DNA of 64,000 bases from Microbacterium sp. AB (lineage in GTDB: Bacteria; Actinomycetota; Actinomycetes; Actinomycetales; Microbacteriaceae). The stretch is from positions 1,240,001 through 1,304,000 of the forward strand of contig NZ_CP118157.1 of assembly GCF_032878875.1 (NCBI RefSeq), written 5' to 3'. The position numbers were made by a program, and so were the translations under genes. Positions 27,670-37,079 of this stretch are shown here, piece after piece. The notes below the pieces were generated by a model, which had not been told where the DNA came from, ran no database searches, and saw only the letters and a list, made by a program, of their open reading frames with translations. Numbering within the stretch: position 1 is the stretch's first letter; every line of letters begins with the position of its first letter.

Positions 27670-30189
27670 ATGCCCGAGAACAACTTCCCCCAGGACGGCC
27701 CGAGCTCGTTCGACGAGTTCCTCGCCCGCTACCTGCAGGGCGAGCGTGCTCGCGTGACACGCTCCATCGATCTGAGCCGCTTCCTGGGCGCACGTACGCA
27801 GGAGCTTCTGCAGCGGGCGGGGCGCTTCGCCCTCGAACGCGGCCAGCGCGAGCTCGACGCCCTGCACGTGCTGCGCGTGCTCGTCGAGGACCCCGCCGTC
27901 GCCGATGCGGTCGGCCGGGTCGGAGGCGACGTCGCCGCCATCGGCCGCGCCGCCGAGGAGAGGCTCCCGCGGCCCGGCGAGGCGGCGGAGGTCGACACGG
28001 CCGCGGTGACGCAGGCCGTCCAGCGAGCGCTGTTCCACGCCTTCCAGGTCGCGCGCTCGTCCGGGTCGACCTACATCGATCCCGAGCACCTCTTCTTCGC
28101 CCTCGTGCTCGCGCAGGACACGCCCGCCGGCCAGATCCTCGCCGGCTCCGGCGTGACGGCGGAGGCGCTCACCCAGGGCGTCCGCGAGGCGACGGCGCCC
28201 GGCGCCGCGCCCGCGACGCCCGAGCAGGGCGCGAGCGGCGGCTCGATGCTCGAGAAGTACGGCACCGACCTCACGGCACGGGCGCTCGCCGGAGAGCTCG
28301 ACCCCGTGATCGGACGCGCCGACGAGATCGAGCAGACGATCGAGATCCTCTCGCGCCGGACGAAGAACAACCCGGTGCTCGTCGGCGAGGCGGGCGTGGG
28401 GAAGACGGCGGTCGTGGAGGGGCTCGCATCCGCCATCGTCGCGGGCGCCGTCCCGGACCAGCTCCGCGACAAGCGGGTCGTCTCACTCGACCTGCCGGCC
28501 ATGCTCGCCGGCACGCGGTACCGCGGGGACTTCGAGGAGCGCCTCACCAAGACGATGGACGAGGTCGCGGCCCGCAAGGACGAGCTGATCCTGTTCGTCG
28601 ACGAGATCCACATGCTCGTGGGCGCAGGCGGCGGCAACGACGGGGCGATGGACGCGGGCAACATCCTGAAGCCCCGTCTCGCGCGCGGCGAGCTGCACCT
28701 CGTCGGCGCGACGACCCTCAGGGAGTACCGCGTCATCGAGAAGGACTCGGCGCTGGAGCGCCGCTTCCAGCCGGTGCGCGTGGGCGAGCCCTCGATCGGC
28801 GACGCGGTCGCGATCCTCCAGGGCCTGCGCCCCGCGTACGAAGAGCATCACCGCGTGAGCTACACCGACGACGCCCTGCGCGCGGCGGTCGAGCTGAGCG
28901 ACCGCTACCTCACCGAGCGCGTGCTCCCGGACAAGGCGATCGACCTCATCGATCAGGCCGGCGCGCGCCTGAGGCTCCGTCTCGGCGCCCCCGTGGACAC
29001 GCAGGAGCTCGTCGCGCGCCTGGCCGAGCTCGAGGGGGAGAAGAACGCCGCGGTGTCGGCCGAGCACTACGAGGAGGCGTCGCGCGTCCGCGACGAGATC
29101 GTCGCCCTGCAGGCGCGTCTGGCCGAGGCCACGACACCCGGCGACGGCGTCGGCGCGGTCGTCGGCGAGCCCGAGATCGCGGCGGTCATCAGCCGGACGA
29201 CGGGCATCCCCGTGAACCGGCTCACCGAGAGCGAGCGCGAGCGCCTCGCGACGCTGGAGGACGAGCTGCACGCGCGCGTGGTCGGGCAGGACGACGCCGT
29301 CGCGGCCGTCGCGAAGGCCGTCCGGCGCAGTCGCACCGGCATGGGCGACGCGCATCGTCCCGTCGGATCCTTCCTGTTCCTCGGCCCGACGGGCGTGGGC
29401 AAGACGGAGCTGGCCAAGGCGCTCGCGACGAGCCTGTTCGACGACGAGAGCGCCGTCGTGCGCTTCGACATGAGCGAGTTCGGCGAGCGGCACACCGTGT
29501 CGCGGCTCGTCGGATCCCCTCCGGGATACGTCGGATACGACGAGGCCGGGCAGCTCACGGAGCGCGTGCGGCGCAACCCGTACTCGATCGTGCTGTTCGA
29601 CGAGATCGAGAAGGCCCATCCCGACGTGTTCAACCTGCTGCTGCAGGTGCTCGACGACGGCCGGCTGACCGACGGGCAGGGGCGCACGGTCGACTTCCGC
29701 AACACGGTCGTCGTCATGACGTCGAACCTCGGAAGCGAGTTCCTCACATCGCGCTCCGGTGCGATCGGCTTCTCGGCGACGGGGCGCGAGTTCGACGAGA
29801 AGGATCTGCGCGATCGGGTGATGGGGCGCCTGCGCGAGTCGATGCGGCCGGAGTTCCTCAACCGGATCGACGAGATCGTGCTGTTCCGCCGGCTCGACGA
29901 GGAGCAGCTCGGCCGCATCGTCGGCCTCCTCCTCGGCGCGACCCGCGAACGGCTCGCCCGGCGCGAGGTCACGCTGGAGGTGACCGAGGCCGCCGTCGCG
30001 TGGCTGGCCGAGCGCGGCTACGAGCCCGAGTCCGGCGCGCGTCCGCTGCGTCGGCTCATCCAGCGGGAGGTCGACGACCGCATCGCCGACCTCTTCGTGA
30101 GCGGCGAGCTCGCCGACGGCGGCGACGCCGCGCTCGACGTCGTCGACGGCGAGATCGTGGTGCGCGCGTACGCTAGGGTTTCCTCATGA
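27670..30189 (+). CDS. ClpC-like AAA+ unfoldase, HspR-regulated
   Basis: 839 aa. Two-AAA Hsp100: a Clp N-domain (about 1-170), Walker A1 GEAGVGKT (239-246), Walker B1 LILFVDEIH, a short middle region with a UVR-like stretch ([14 protein letters not shown]), then NBD2 with Walker A2 near 572-579 (GPTGVGKT), [15 protein letters not shown] and the C-terminal [14 protein letters not shown]. The middle domain is too short for ClpB, which places it nearer ClpC. The HAIR operator is a feature of clpB/dnaK in other actinobacteria, so it may be the heat-shock disaggregase or protease partner here. GAGGAG lies 10 nt before the ATG. Confidence 0.9.
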   Translation: MPENNFPQDGPSSFDEFLARYLQGERARVTRSIDLSRFLGARTQELLQRAGRFALERGQRELDALHVLRVLVEDPAVADAVGRVGGDVAAIGRAAEERLPRPGEAAEVDTAAVTQAVQRALFHAFQVARSSGSTYIDPEHLFFALVLAQDTPAGQILAGSGVTAEALTQGVREATAPGAAPATPEQGASGGSMLEKYGTDLTARALAGELDPVIGRADEIEQTIEILSRRTKNNPVLVGEAGVGKTAVVEGLASAIVAGAVPDQLRDKRVVSLDLPAMLAGTRYRGDFEERLTKTMDEVAARKDELILFVDEIHMLVGAGGGNDGAMDAGNILKPRLARGELHLVGATTLREYRVIEKDSALERRFQPVRVGEPSIGDAVAILQGLRPAYEEHHRVSYTDDALRAAVELSDRYLTERVLPDKAIDLIDQAGARLRLRLGAPVDTQELVARLAELEGEKNAAVSAEHYEEASRVRDEIVALQARLAEATTPGDGVGAVVGEPEIAAVISRTTGIPVNRLTESERERLATLEDELHARVVGQDDAVAAVAKAVRRSRTGMGDAHRPVGSFLFLGPTGVGKTELAKALATSLFDDESAVVRFDMSEFGERHTVSRLVGSPPGYVGYDEAGQLTERVRRNPYSIVLFDEIEKAHPDVFNLLLQVLDDGRLTDGQGRTVDFRNTVVVMTSNLGSEFLTSRSGAIGFSATGREFDEKDLRDRVMGRLRESMRPEFLNRIDEIVLFRRLDEEQLGRIVGLLLGATRERLARREVTLEVTEAAVAWLAERGYEPESGARPLRRLIQREVDDRIADLFVSGELADGGDAALDVVDGEIVVRAYARVSS
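30174..30179 (+). promoter_or_regulatory. -10 element for the leader peptide transcript
   Basis: TAGGGT stands 6 nt before the leader ATG at 30186, inside the last codons of clp. A second candidate, TACGCT (30169-30174), overlaps it. Either would start a leaderless or nearly leaderless leader transcript. Confidence 0.5.
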
Positions 30190-30245
30190 CCAAGCGCTGG
30201 TATGCGTATCTCGAGTCGGCTCTGGAGGGGCCGGCGGCGATGTAG
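30186..30245 (+). CDS. Trp/Tyr leader peptide for the DAHP synthase gene
   Basis: 19 codons: [19 protein letters not shown] then TAG. The ATG overlaps the clp stop as ATGA. Trp5, Tyr6 and Tyr8 form an aromatic cluster early in the peptide, and both Tyr codons are TAT although TAC is the common Tyr codon in this high-GC DNA. It lies 110 bp upstream of a DAHP synthase, the first enzyme of aromatic amino-acid synthesis, and is followed by competing RNA hairpins. This is the expected layout of an amino-acid sensing attenuator. A leader peptide (AroR) controlling the DAHP synthase aroF is known in Corynebacterium glutamicum. That this ORF is translated is inferred. Confidence 0.65.
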   Translation: MTKRWYAYLESALEGPAAM

Positions 30246-30349
30246 CGCTACCCGCACCCTCAAGAGCCGACAGGGCAGAGCGAAAGCTCTGCCCTTCGCC
30301 GTCACGGCGGGCTCTGCGCAGGGTCCGCCGCCGATCACGGACAGGACCC
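30215..30349 (+). promoter_or_regulatory. Putative attenuator with competing hairpins
   Basis: Segment 1 (30215-30223, GTCGGCTCT), within the leader ORF, is fully complementary to segment 2 (30263-30271, AGAGCCGAC). A 10-bp GAAA-loop hairpin follows (30272-30281 with 30286-30295). GGCTCT recurs at 30310-30315, so segment 2 can pair there instead, and the left hairpin arm can pair with 30311-30317 (7 bp). A last stem (30321-30326 with 30344-30349, GGGTCC/GGACCC) covers the AGGA ribosome site of the DAHP synthase. Which fold blocks expression cannot be settled by eye. Confidence 0.55.
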
Positions 30350-30355
30350 CGCACG

Positions 30356-31432
30356 ATGACCACTCTCGAGGCCGCACCGGCCGTCTCCGATCTGCACGTC
30401 GCCGCGTTCACGGCCATCCCGAGCCCCGCCGAGATCGCGGCGGAGCTGCCCGCCGGGCCCGATGAGGCCTCGCTCGTCCGGCGGAGCCGGGAAGCGGTGC
30501 GCGCGGTCATGGCGGGCGACGACGACCGGCTGCTCGTCGTCGCCGGCCCCTGCTCCATCCACGATCCCGTCGCGGGGCTCGACTACGCCCGGCGGCTCGC
30601 CGCACAGGCCGAGCGGCATCGCAACGACCTCCTCGTCGTGATGCGCGCATACTTCGAGAAGCCGCGCACCACGGTGGGGTGGAAGGGCCTCATCAACGAC
30701 CCGCACCTCGACGGGAGCCACGACGTCGAGGCCGGCCTGCGGGCCGCCCGGCGCTTCCTGCTCGACGTCGCCGCCTTGGGGCTTCCGACCGCGACGGAGT
30801 TCCTCGAGCCCCTGAGCCCGCAGTACATCGCCGATCTCGTCGCATGGGGCGCGATCGGGGCGCGCACGACGGAGAGCCAGATCCATCGCCAGCTCGCCTC
30901 GGGCCTGTCGATGCCGATCGGCTTCAAGAACGGCACGGACGGCGGCCTGCAGGTCGCCGTCGACGCCGCCGTCTCGGCGTCGGGCCCCCAGGCGTTCCTC
31001 GGAATCGGCGGCGACGGACGCGCCGGCCTCGTCACGACGACCGGCAACCCCGACACATCGGTGATCCTGCGCGGCGGCGCCGACGGGCCGAACCACGGGC
31101 CCGAGCACGTGCGGCGGGCGAGCGAGCGGCTCGCCGCGGCGGGCCTGTCGCCGCGGCTGATCGTGGACGCGAGCCACGGCAACAGCGGCAAGGACCACGT
31201 GCGTCAGGCGGAGGTCGCCGCCGGGCTCGCGGAGCAGGTGGCCGCGGGCGGGGCCGTCGCGGGGGTCATGCTCGAGAGCAACATCGTCGGCGGAGCGCAG
31301 CGCCTCGACGTCGCGGCGGGACCGGAGGGGCTCGTGTACGGGCAGAGCGTGACGGACGCGTGCATGTCCTGGGAGGCGACGGAGGGCGTGCTCGCGCGGC
31401 TGGCGCACGGCGTGCGGAGGCGCCGCGGCTGA
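30356..31432 (+). CDS. 3-deoxy-7-phosphoheptulonate synthase (class I)
   Basis: 358 aa. It condenses phosphoenolpyruvate and erythrose 4-phosphate, the first step of the shikimate pathway. Class I (AroF/G/H) motifs are clear: VVAGPCSIHDP, MRAYFEKPRTTVGWKGLINDP, GARTTESQIHRQLASGLSMPIGFKNGTDG, DASHGNSGKDH and VMLESNIVGGAQ. The metal ligands (Cys of GPCS, His of DASHGN, Glu of MLESN, Asp of VTDACMSW) are all present. Expression is probably controlled by the leader peptide and hairpins upstream. The paralogue type (Phe-, Tyr- or Trp-sensitive) cannot be told, so no symbol is given. Confidence 0.95.
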   Translation: MTTLEAAPAVSDLHVAAFTAIPSPAEIAAELPAGPDEASLVRRSREAVRAVMAGDDDRLLVVAGPCSIHDPVAGLDYARRLAAQAERHRNDLLVVMRAYFEKPRTTVGWKGLINDPHLDGSHDVEAGLRAARRFLLDVAALGLPTATEFLEPLSPQYIADLVAWGAIGARTTESQIHRQLASGLSMPIGFKNGTDGGLQVAVDAAVSASGPQAFLGIGGDGRAGLVTTTGNPDTSVILRGGADGPNHGPEHVRRASERLAAAGLSPRLIVDASHGNSGKDHVRQAEVAAGLAEQVAAGGAVAGVMLESNIVGGAQRLDVAAGPEGLVYGQSVTDACMSWEATEGVLARLAHGVRRRRG

Positions 31433-31466
31433 GCCGGCCCGTCATCTCCCCGCAATGCGCGCCGAA

Positions 31467-31472
31467 TACCCT
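31467..31472 (+). promoter_or_regulatory. -10 element of a probable leaderless promoter
   Basis: TACCCT stands 6 nt before the GTG at 31479, which is therefore preferred to the in-frame ATG at 31455. Confidence 0.5.
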
Positions 31473-31478
31473 GAAGCG

Positions 31479-32447
31479 GTGACGACGAAGATCGTGCTGG
31501 ATGTCGATACCGGCATCGACGACACCCTGGCCATCCTCACCGCATGCCGTGCTCCCGAGGTCGAGCTGCTGGCCTGCACGACGACCTGGGGCAACATCGA
31601 CGTCTCGCAGGCCGCGCGCAACACGGCGTACGTGCTCGATCTCGCCGGACGCGCCGACGTCCCCGTCGCGCGGGGCGCGGAAGGGCCCTACCTCGGCGGC
31701 GAGGTCGTCGACTTCGCGACGCACGTGCACGGGGACGACGGACAGGGCGGATGCGCCGATCCACGGTACGTCCCCGCGCTCGCGCCGGAGAGCGCCGTGG
31801 AGCTGCTGCTGCGCCTCGGCCGCGAGCACGCGGGCGAGCTGGAGATCGTCGCCGTCGGCCCCCTCACGAACCTCGCGCACGCGCTCGACGCCGACCCCGG
31901 GCTGCCCTCGCGCGTCCGCGGTGTGACGATCATGGGCGGGACATCGTTCGTCCCCGGCAACGTCACTCCGGCCGCCGAGGCGAACATCTGGCACGATCCG
32001 GAGGCCGCCCAGCGCGTGTTCGAGGCGTCCTGGCCGGTCACGATGGTCGGACTCGACGTGACGATGCGATCGCGCGTCACCGACGATCACCGGGCGCGGC
32101 TCGCGGCGGGGGGCCGCGCGAGCCGCTACGCCGCCGACATCCTCGACTTCTATCTCGGCTTCTACGAGGGGGTCACGGGGGAGCGGGCGTCGGCGAACCA
32201 CGACGCCCTCGCGCTCGGGGTGGCCTGCGGGCTCGTCGAGACCCTCGTCGCGCCGGTCGTCGGCGTCGAGATCGACACGACGCACGGTCCCGATCGCGGA
32301 CGGACGGTCGCGGATCTGCGCGGCATGTGGCGCGGATGGCCCGCTGTCGAGGGCGCGCGTCACCGGGTCGTGCTCGAGGTGCGGCCGGGATTCGAGGAGC
32401 GGATGGTCGACCTCATCGCCGGCGGGCCGGATCAGAGCAGCAGGTAG
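31479..32447 (+). CDS. Inosine-uridine preferring nucleoside hydrolase
   Basis: 322 aa. The N-terminal calcium-binding motif is KIVLDVDTGIDDTLAI, a variant of the family DTDPGxDD. VGPLTNLAHAL, MGGTSFVPGNVTPAAEANIWHDPEAAQ and the C-terminal NHDALALGVA are characteristic of IUNH-type enzymes. It would hydrolyse ribonucleosides to base and ribose for salvage. GTG start, probably leaderless. Its last 16 bp overlap the end of the convergent transporter gene. Confidence 0.92.
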   Translation: MTTKIVLDVDTGIDDTLAILTACRAPEVELLACTTTWGNIDVSQAARNTAYVLDLAGRADVPVARGAEGPYLGGEVVDFATHVHGDDGQGGCADPRYVPALAPESAVELLLRLGREHAGELEIVAVGPLTNLAHALDADPGLPSRVRGVTIMGGTSFVPGNVTPAAEANIWHDPEAAQRVFEASWPVTMVGLDVTMRSRVTDDHRARLAAGGRASRYAADILDFYLGFYEGVTGERASANHDALALGVACGLVETLVAPVVGVEIDTTHGPDRGRTVADLRGMWRGWPAVEGARHRVVLEVRPGFEERMVDLIAGGPDQSSR

Positions 32448-33184
32448 AGCGCGCCGGCGATCGTGAGGGCGATCACGAGCCGGTCGAAGAGGACCTGGTC
32501 CATGCGGCCCGCGAGGCGACGCCCGACGAGCGCGCCCACGACGACGGCGGGAACGAGCAGGAGGTCCATCAGGAGCGACGAGGGCGTGACGATGCCCAGG
32601 CCGATCGAGAAGGGCAGCTTGGCGACGTTGACGAGGGCGAAGAACCACGCCGAGGTGCCGAGGAACGCCTTCACGGGGAACCTCGCCGCGAGGAAGTACA
32701 TCGACATCACCGGCCCGGCGGCGTTCGCGACCATGGTCGTGAAGCCGCCGAGCGACCCGTACGACCAGGCGGCGACCGCTCCGGACCCGACGGCGGGCTC
32801 CGCGCCGGAACGGGCCTGCTGCCGGCGGCGCCACAGCGTGACCGCGACGACGAGCAGCAGGAGGACGGCGATGAGCCGACGGACCCAGGCGTCGTCCGCG
32901 ATCGCCAGGAACGCCCATCCGGCCGCCAGCCCGACGACGACGGCCGGCGCCATCCGCGCGATGACACTCCAGTCGGCGTGGCGTCGGTACGAGAGCAGCG
33001 CGAACATGTCGCCCACGATGAGCAGGACCAGCAGCGCGCCCGTGGACTCCCTGGCGGGGAGGACCGCCGCGAACAGGGCGACGGCGACGGTGCCGCCACC
33101 GGGCACCGCGGTCTTCGAGAGCCCGACGACGAGGGCGCCGATGGCGAGGACGGTCCAGACGAGCGGGGTGAGCCCCGCGATCAC
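32432..33184 (-). CDS. TauE/SafE-family (TSUP) membrane transporter
   Basis: 250 aa with about eight hydrophobic helices. The TSUP fingerprints are present: GLSKTAVPGGGTVAVALFAAVLP near the N-terminus, and the repeat SLGGFTTMVANAAGPVMSMYFLA in the second half. The family exports or imports small organosulfur, sulfite or organic anions; substrate unknown here. The GTG start overlaps the stop of the NYN gene (GTGA at 33181-33184), so they are translationally coupled despite having no evident functional link. Confidence 0.9.
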   Translation of the reverse strand: MIAGLTPLVWTVLAIGALVVGLSKTAVPGGGTVAVALFAAVLPARESTGALLVLLIVGDMFALLSYRRHADWSVIARMAPAVVVGLAAGWAFLAIADDAWVRRLIAVLLLLVVAVTLWRRRQQARSGAEPAVGSGAVAAWSYGSLGGFTTMVANAAGPVMSMYFLAARFPVKAFLGTSAWFFALVNVAKLPFSIGLGIVTPSSLLMDLLLVPAVVVGALVGRRLAGRMDQVLFDRLVIALTIAGALYLLL

Positions 33185-34257
33185 GCCCTCAGCCTGACGA
33201 GGCGCTCGTGGCCGGTCTCCTCGAGCTCGGCGAGGTCCTCGCGGGACTTCAGGAAATCGGAGAAGGAGCGATATCCGAGCGCCTTCTCGCTGAACGAGGG
33301 ATCCATCCGGCGGATGTGCTGCTTCACGGCGGAGCTGTGGAGCCAGCCGGCGTCGTCCCCCTTGCCCTGGCCCATCCGGAGGGCGCGTTCGAGCAGGCGC
33401 GAGGCCGCCGCGTGGAGGTCCTCGGGGGGCGTCTCGCCGAAGGCCGGGTAGGTCTCGGGCGTCTCGGGCGGGCTCTCCTGCACCTTCGCCTTCGTCCCGC
33501 GGCGCGTGCGCGGCTTCGTCTTCGCCTCGGACTCGCCGGAGGAGGACGGGTGCTCGTCGGCTGCCTCCTTCACGTCGGGCTCCGCGGCGTCCTTCGCCTC
33601 GACCTTGGCGGCGCCCTTCGCGGCGTCCTTGGCGGGCGCCGGCTTCTCCTTCTCGTCGGCCTTGGCCCTGCGCGGGGGCGGCGAGGGCACCTGCACGCCC
33701 GGGAGCGTGTCGTAGGGCTCGAACTCGTCGCATGCCGCGGCGAGCGACTTCGCCGTGGACCCGGCGACGCCCACGCCGATCACGTAGCGTCCCAGCCGGC
33801 GGCAGCGCTGCGCGAGGGGGACGTAGTCGGAGTCGCCCGCGACGATCACGACATGGGTGAGGTCGGGCAGCCGGAACATGTCCTCGACGGCGTCGACGGC
33901 GAGACGGATGTCGGCGCCGTTCTTCGCGTACGCGGCCGCGGGGAAGAGCTGCACGAGATCGACCGCACGGGCGACGAGCTGCTGGCGGTAGACGGCGTTG
34001 ACCGGCGAGGACCAGTCGGCGTACGCGCGCGTGAGGACGAGCGTGCCGTACGAGGCCGAGTAGTCGATGATCGCCCCGACGTCGACGGTCGCGCGGGCGA
34101 GCCGCTCGACGATCTCCGGGTCCTGGGAGTTCTCGGCGATGCGCGCGCGGTCGCGGCTGTACGAGTTGCGCCCGTGCACCCGGTCGTACCACGACATCAC
34201 GATGTTGTCGAAGTCGAGGTAGACGGCCACGCGGCCGTCGTCATGGGTGTCGGGCAC
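33181..34257 (-). CDS. NYN-domain protein with C-terminal LOTUS/OST-HTH-like domain
   Basis: 358 aa. Residues about 10-170 are a NYN (PIN-like) nuclease domain with the acidic residues expected for the active site: VAVYLDFDNIVMSW, ADIRLAVDAVEDM and VVIVAGDSDYVPLAQRCRRLG. A 90-residue charged, low-complexity linker (Lys/Ala/Glu/Pro) follows, then a C-terminal domain (LLERALRMGQGKGDDAGWLHSSAVKQHIRRMDPSFSEKALGYRSFSDFLKSR) resembling OST-HTH/LOTUS. Together they suggest an RNA-processing or RNA-binding enzyme of the LabA group. The GTG at 34257 is chosen for its GAGGAG 5 nt upstream. Confidence 0.88.
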   Translation of the reverse strand: MPDTHDDGRVAVYLDFDNIVMSWYDRVHGRNSYSRDRARIAENSQDPEIVERLARATVDVGAIIDYSASYGTLVLTRAYADWSSPVNAVYRQQLVARAVDLVQLFPAAAYAKNGADIRLAVDAVEDMFRLPDLTHVVIVAGDSDYVPLAQRCRRLGRYVIGVGVAGSTAKSLAAACDEFEPYDTLPGVQVPSPPPRRAKADEKEKPAPAKDAAKGAAKVEAKDAAEPDVKEAADEHPSSSGESEAKTKPRTRRGTKAKVQESPPETPETYPAFGETPPEDLHAAASRLLERALRMGQGKGDDAGWLHSSAVKQHIRRMDPSFSEKALGYRSFSDFLKSREDLAELEETGHERLVRLRA

Positions 34258-34356
34258 GGTGTCTCCTCGGGGCGTTCGCACGCGCGGATGTGCGGGCATG
34301 CTCTTTCGAGCGTAGTCGCGTCGCGGCGGATGCGCGGGAGCCGGGTGCGAGGATCA

Positions 34357-35754
34357 TCACCGACGCGCGGCGTACTGCTCTCGGATGATGGGTCGGGTGT
34401 CGAGGGGGAGGGTCGTCGCGGTGTGCAGTGGCCATTCGGGTCGGGTGCCGGTGAGTGCCCAGGCGGCTTGGACGGTGGCGCCGAGGGCGACGTATTCGGC
34501 GGGTTCGGGGATGGTGACGGGTGCGTCGAACACCTGTGCGGCGATGGTCTGTACGGCGGGGTTTTGTGCGGCGCCGCCGATGAGGAGGATGCGGTCTGCG
34601 GTGACGTCGTGGGCGCGGATGGCGTCGAGTCCTTCGGCGAGGCCGGTCAGGATGCCTTCGATGGCGGCGCGGGCGAGGTTCTCGCGTGTCGTGGAGGCGA
34701 GGGTCATGCCGTAGAGGGTGGCGGTGGCGTCGGGGCGGTTGGGAGTGCGTTCGCCTTGGAACCAGGGTTGGAGGACGAGTCCTGCGGAGCCGGGTTCGGC
34801 GGTGAGGGCGAGGTCGGCGAGGGTGGTGTGGTCGACGCCGAGGAGGGTGGCGGTGGTGTCGAGGACGCGTGCGGCGTTGAGGGTGGTGACGAGGGGGAGG
34901 TAGCCGCCGGTGGCGTCGGCGAAGCCGGCGATGGTGCCGGTGGGGTCGTGGATGGCGATGTCGGTGACGGCGAAGACGGTGCCGCTGGTGCCGAGGGAGA
35001 TGCCGATGTCGCCGGTGTGGGCGTCGAGGCCGAGGGCGGCGGCGGCGTTGTCGCCGGCGCCGGGGGCGATGAGGAGCCCGGGGCCGGTGACGTGGTCGGC
35101 GGGGTGGAGGACGCGGGGGAGGACGATGTGGGTGGTGTCGTGTCGGAGGGCTCGGGTGAGGAGGTCGTGGTCGTAGGCGTGGGCGGTGGGGTCGAAGTAG
35201 GCGGTGCCGCTGGCGTCGGAGCGGTCGGTGATGAGTTCGTCGAGGACGGGGCCGTGTGTCGACTCTCGGGCGGGTCCGTAGCCGCGCAGTCGCCAGGTGA
35301 GCCAGTCGTGGGGGAGGGCGATGGCGGCGATGCGTGCGGTGTTGTCGGGTTCGGTGTCGGCGAGCCAGCGGAGTTTCGTGGCGGTGAAGGAGGCCACGGG
35401 GACGAGGCCGGTGCGTTGTGCGTATGCGGCCGCGCCGATCTCGGCGGTGAGGGCGGTCGCGGCGTCGGCGGAGCGGGTGTCGTTCCACAGGAGTGCGGGG
35501 CGGATGACCTCGCCGTGGGTGTCGAGGGCGACGAGGCCGTGCTGTTGGCCGGCGATGGAGATCGCGGTGACGTCGTCGAGTCCGCCGGCGTCCGTCAGGG
35601 CGGCTTGGAGGGCGTCCCACCAGTGTCGGGGGTCGATCTCGGTGCCGTCGGGGTGCGTGGCGCGGCCGGTGCGGACGATGTCGCCGGTGGCGAGGTCGCG
35701 GATGACGACCTTGCAGCTCTGCGTGGACGAATCCACCCCCGCGACGAGAGTCAC
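34357..35754 (-). CDS. xylB: Xylulokinase
   Basis: 465-aa FGGY-family kinase that phosphorylates D-xylulose. Motifs: VAGVDSSTQSCKVVIRD, AISIAGQQHGLVALD, LLWNDTRS, PHDWLTWRL, LGTSGTVFAV and GGAAQNPAVQTIAAQVF. The GTG start lies 11 bp after the xylA stop, so xylA-xylB form an operon. Codon use differs from its neighbours: C-ending codons dominate (ACC, GCC, CCC, CTC), CGA and GAA occur, and ACG/GCG are scarce. This suggests a different origin for this gene, although the protein is complete. Confidence 0.94.
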   Translation of the reverse strand: MTLVAGVDSSTQSCKVVIRDLATGDIVRTGRATHPDGTEIDPRHWWDALQAALTDAGGLDDVTAISIAGQQHGLVALDTHGEVIRPALLWNDTRSADAATALTAEIGAAAYAQRTGLVPVASFTATKLRWLADTEPDNTARIAAIALPHDWLTWRLRGYGPARESTHGPVLDELITDRSDASGTAYFDPTAHAYDHDLLTRALRHDTTHIVLPRVLHPADHVTGPGLLIAPGAGDNAAAALGLDAHTGDIGISLGTSGTVFAVTDIAIHDPTGTIAGFADATGGYLPLVTTLNAARVLDTTATLLGVDHTTLADLALTAEPGSAGLVLQPWFQGERTPNRPDATATLYGMTLASTTRENLARAAIEGILTGLAEGLDAIRAHDVTADRILLIGGAAQNPAVQTIAAQVFDAPVTIPEPAEYVALGATVQAAWALTGTRPEWPLHTATTLPLDTRPIIREQYAARR

Positions 35755-35765
35755 CCCCGCCTCCC

Positions 35766-36956
35766 TCAGCGCGCGCCGAGCAGGTGCTCGGTCGCGAGCT
35801 GCTGCAGGCGCACGAATCCGAACCCCTTGCCGCCGAGGTAGGGGTCGGTGTCGAAGTCCTCGTACGCCGAGCGGTCGGCGAGGAGGTCGTCGTACGACTC
35901 GCCCTCGTTCAGCGTCGGCTGCGCGAGCTCGGGCACCTTGGCCGCCTCGAGCGCCTCCTGCACCTCGGGGTCGGCGCGGAACGCGGCCGCGCGCTCCTTG
36001 AGGAGGAGATAGGTCCGCATGTTCGCCGACGCGGAGTCCCACACGCCGGTCTCGTCCTCCGTGCGGCTCGGCTTGTAGTCGAAGTGCCGGGGGCCGTCGT
36101 AGGCGGGGGCGCCGCCGGGGCCGCCGTTCTCGAGGAGGTCGACGAGGGCGAAGGCGTTGTGCAGGTCGCCGTGGCCGAAGACGAGGTCCTGGTCGTACTT
36201 GATGCCGCGCTGGCCGTTGAGGTCGATGTGGAACAGCTTGCCGTGGTACAGCGCCTGGGCGATCCCCGCGGCGAAGTTCAGGCCGGCCATCTGCTCGTGG
36301 CCGACCTCGGGGTTGAGGCCCACGAGCTCGGGACGCTCGAGCGAGTCGATGAAGGCGAGCGCGTGCCCGAGCGTGGGCAGCAGGATGTCGCCGCGGGGCT
36401 CGTTCGGCTTGGGCTCGATGGCGAAGCGGATGTCGTAGCCCTTGTCGGTCACGTAGTCGCCGAGGAGGTTCACGGCCTCGCGGTAGCGCTCGAGGGCGGA
36501 GCGGATGTCCTTGGCCGAGTCGTACTCGGCGCCCTCGCGTCCGCCCCACATGACGAAGGTCTTCGCACCGAGCTCCGCGGCGAGGTCGAGGTTGCGGAGC
36601 ACCTTGCGGAGGGCGAACCGGCGCACCTGGCGGTCGTTCGACGTGAAGCCGCCGTCCTTGAAGACGGGTGCGCTGAAGAGGTTCGTGGTGACCATCGGCA
36701 CGACCACGCCCGTGGCGGCCAGCACGTCCTTGAGGCGGTCGATCTGCTTCTGGCGCTCGGCGTCGGTCGAGCCGAACGCGAAGAGGTCGTCGTCGTGGAA
36801 GGTCAGGCCGTAGGCGCCGAGCTCGTCGAGCTTCTCGACCGCGTGCACCACGTCGAGCGGCGGGCGGGTCGGGCCGCCGAACGGGTCGGTGCCGTTGTAG
36901 CCGATGGTCCAGAGACCGAACGAGAACCTGTCGGCCTTGGTGGGGATGAGAGACAT
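35766..36956 (-). CDS. xylA: Xylose isomerase
   Basis: 396 aa, the actinobacterial class I length. It converts D-xylose to D-xylulose. Active-site H54 and D57 ([10 protein letters not shown]), the metal ligand segment [48 protein letters not shown] and the final LGAR are present. It is the first gene of the leftward xylA-xylB operon and diverges from the ROK repressor across 123 bp, the usual arrangement for XylR control. The ATG has no strong ribosome site. Confidence 0.97.
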   Translation of the reverse strand: MSLIPTKADRFSFGLWTIGYNGTDPFGGPTRPPLDVVHAVEKLDELGAYGLTFHDDDLFAFGSTDAERQKQIDRLKDVLAATGVVVPMVTTNLFSAPVFKDGGFTSNDRQVRRFALRKVLRNLDLAAELGAKTFVMWGGREGAEYDSAKDIRSALERYREAVNLLGDYVTDKGYDIRFAIEPKPNEPRGDILLPTLGHALAFIDSLERPELVGLNPEVGHEQMAGLNFAAGIAQALYHGKLFHIDLNGQRGIKYDQDLVFGHGDLHNAFALVDLLENGGPGGAPAYDGPRHFDYKPSRTEDETGVWDSASANMRTYLLLKERAAAFRADPEVQEALEAAKVPELAQPTLNEGESYDDLLADRSAYEDFDTDPYLGGKGFGFVRLQQLATEHLLGAR

Positions 36957-36985
36957 GGATGAACCGCCTTCAGCATCGTCGGTGA

Positions 36986-37010
36986 AATGTTGTTACTCTG
37001 AACTTATCAC
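36986..37010. promoter_or_regulatory. xylA-xylR intergenic control region
   Basis: AT-rich patch in the 123-bp divergent region. It contains the dyad GTT-N6-AAC (36992-37003) and, on the minus strand, TAAGTT (37001-37006), a possible xylA -10. It is the best candidate for a ROK operator, but the dyad is short. Confidence 0.3.
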
Positions 37011-37079
37011 TGATCGCGGGCCGCGAGCCAGTCCGTTCTATCGTTGCAGGGCAAGACGTCGTCGACGAGAGAGGACGGG

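Noticed and set aside
33208..35841. Long open frame on the plus strand through xylB and the NYN gene, Gly/Val/Asp rich
   Set aside because: It is the antisense of well-supported genes; the skewed third position of xylB removes stops from this frame. No family motif or ribosome site.
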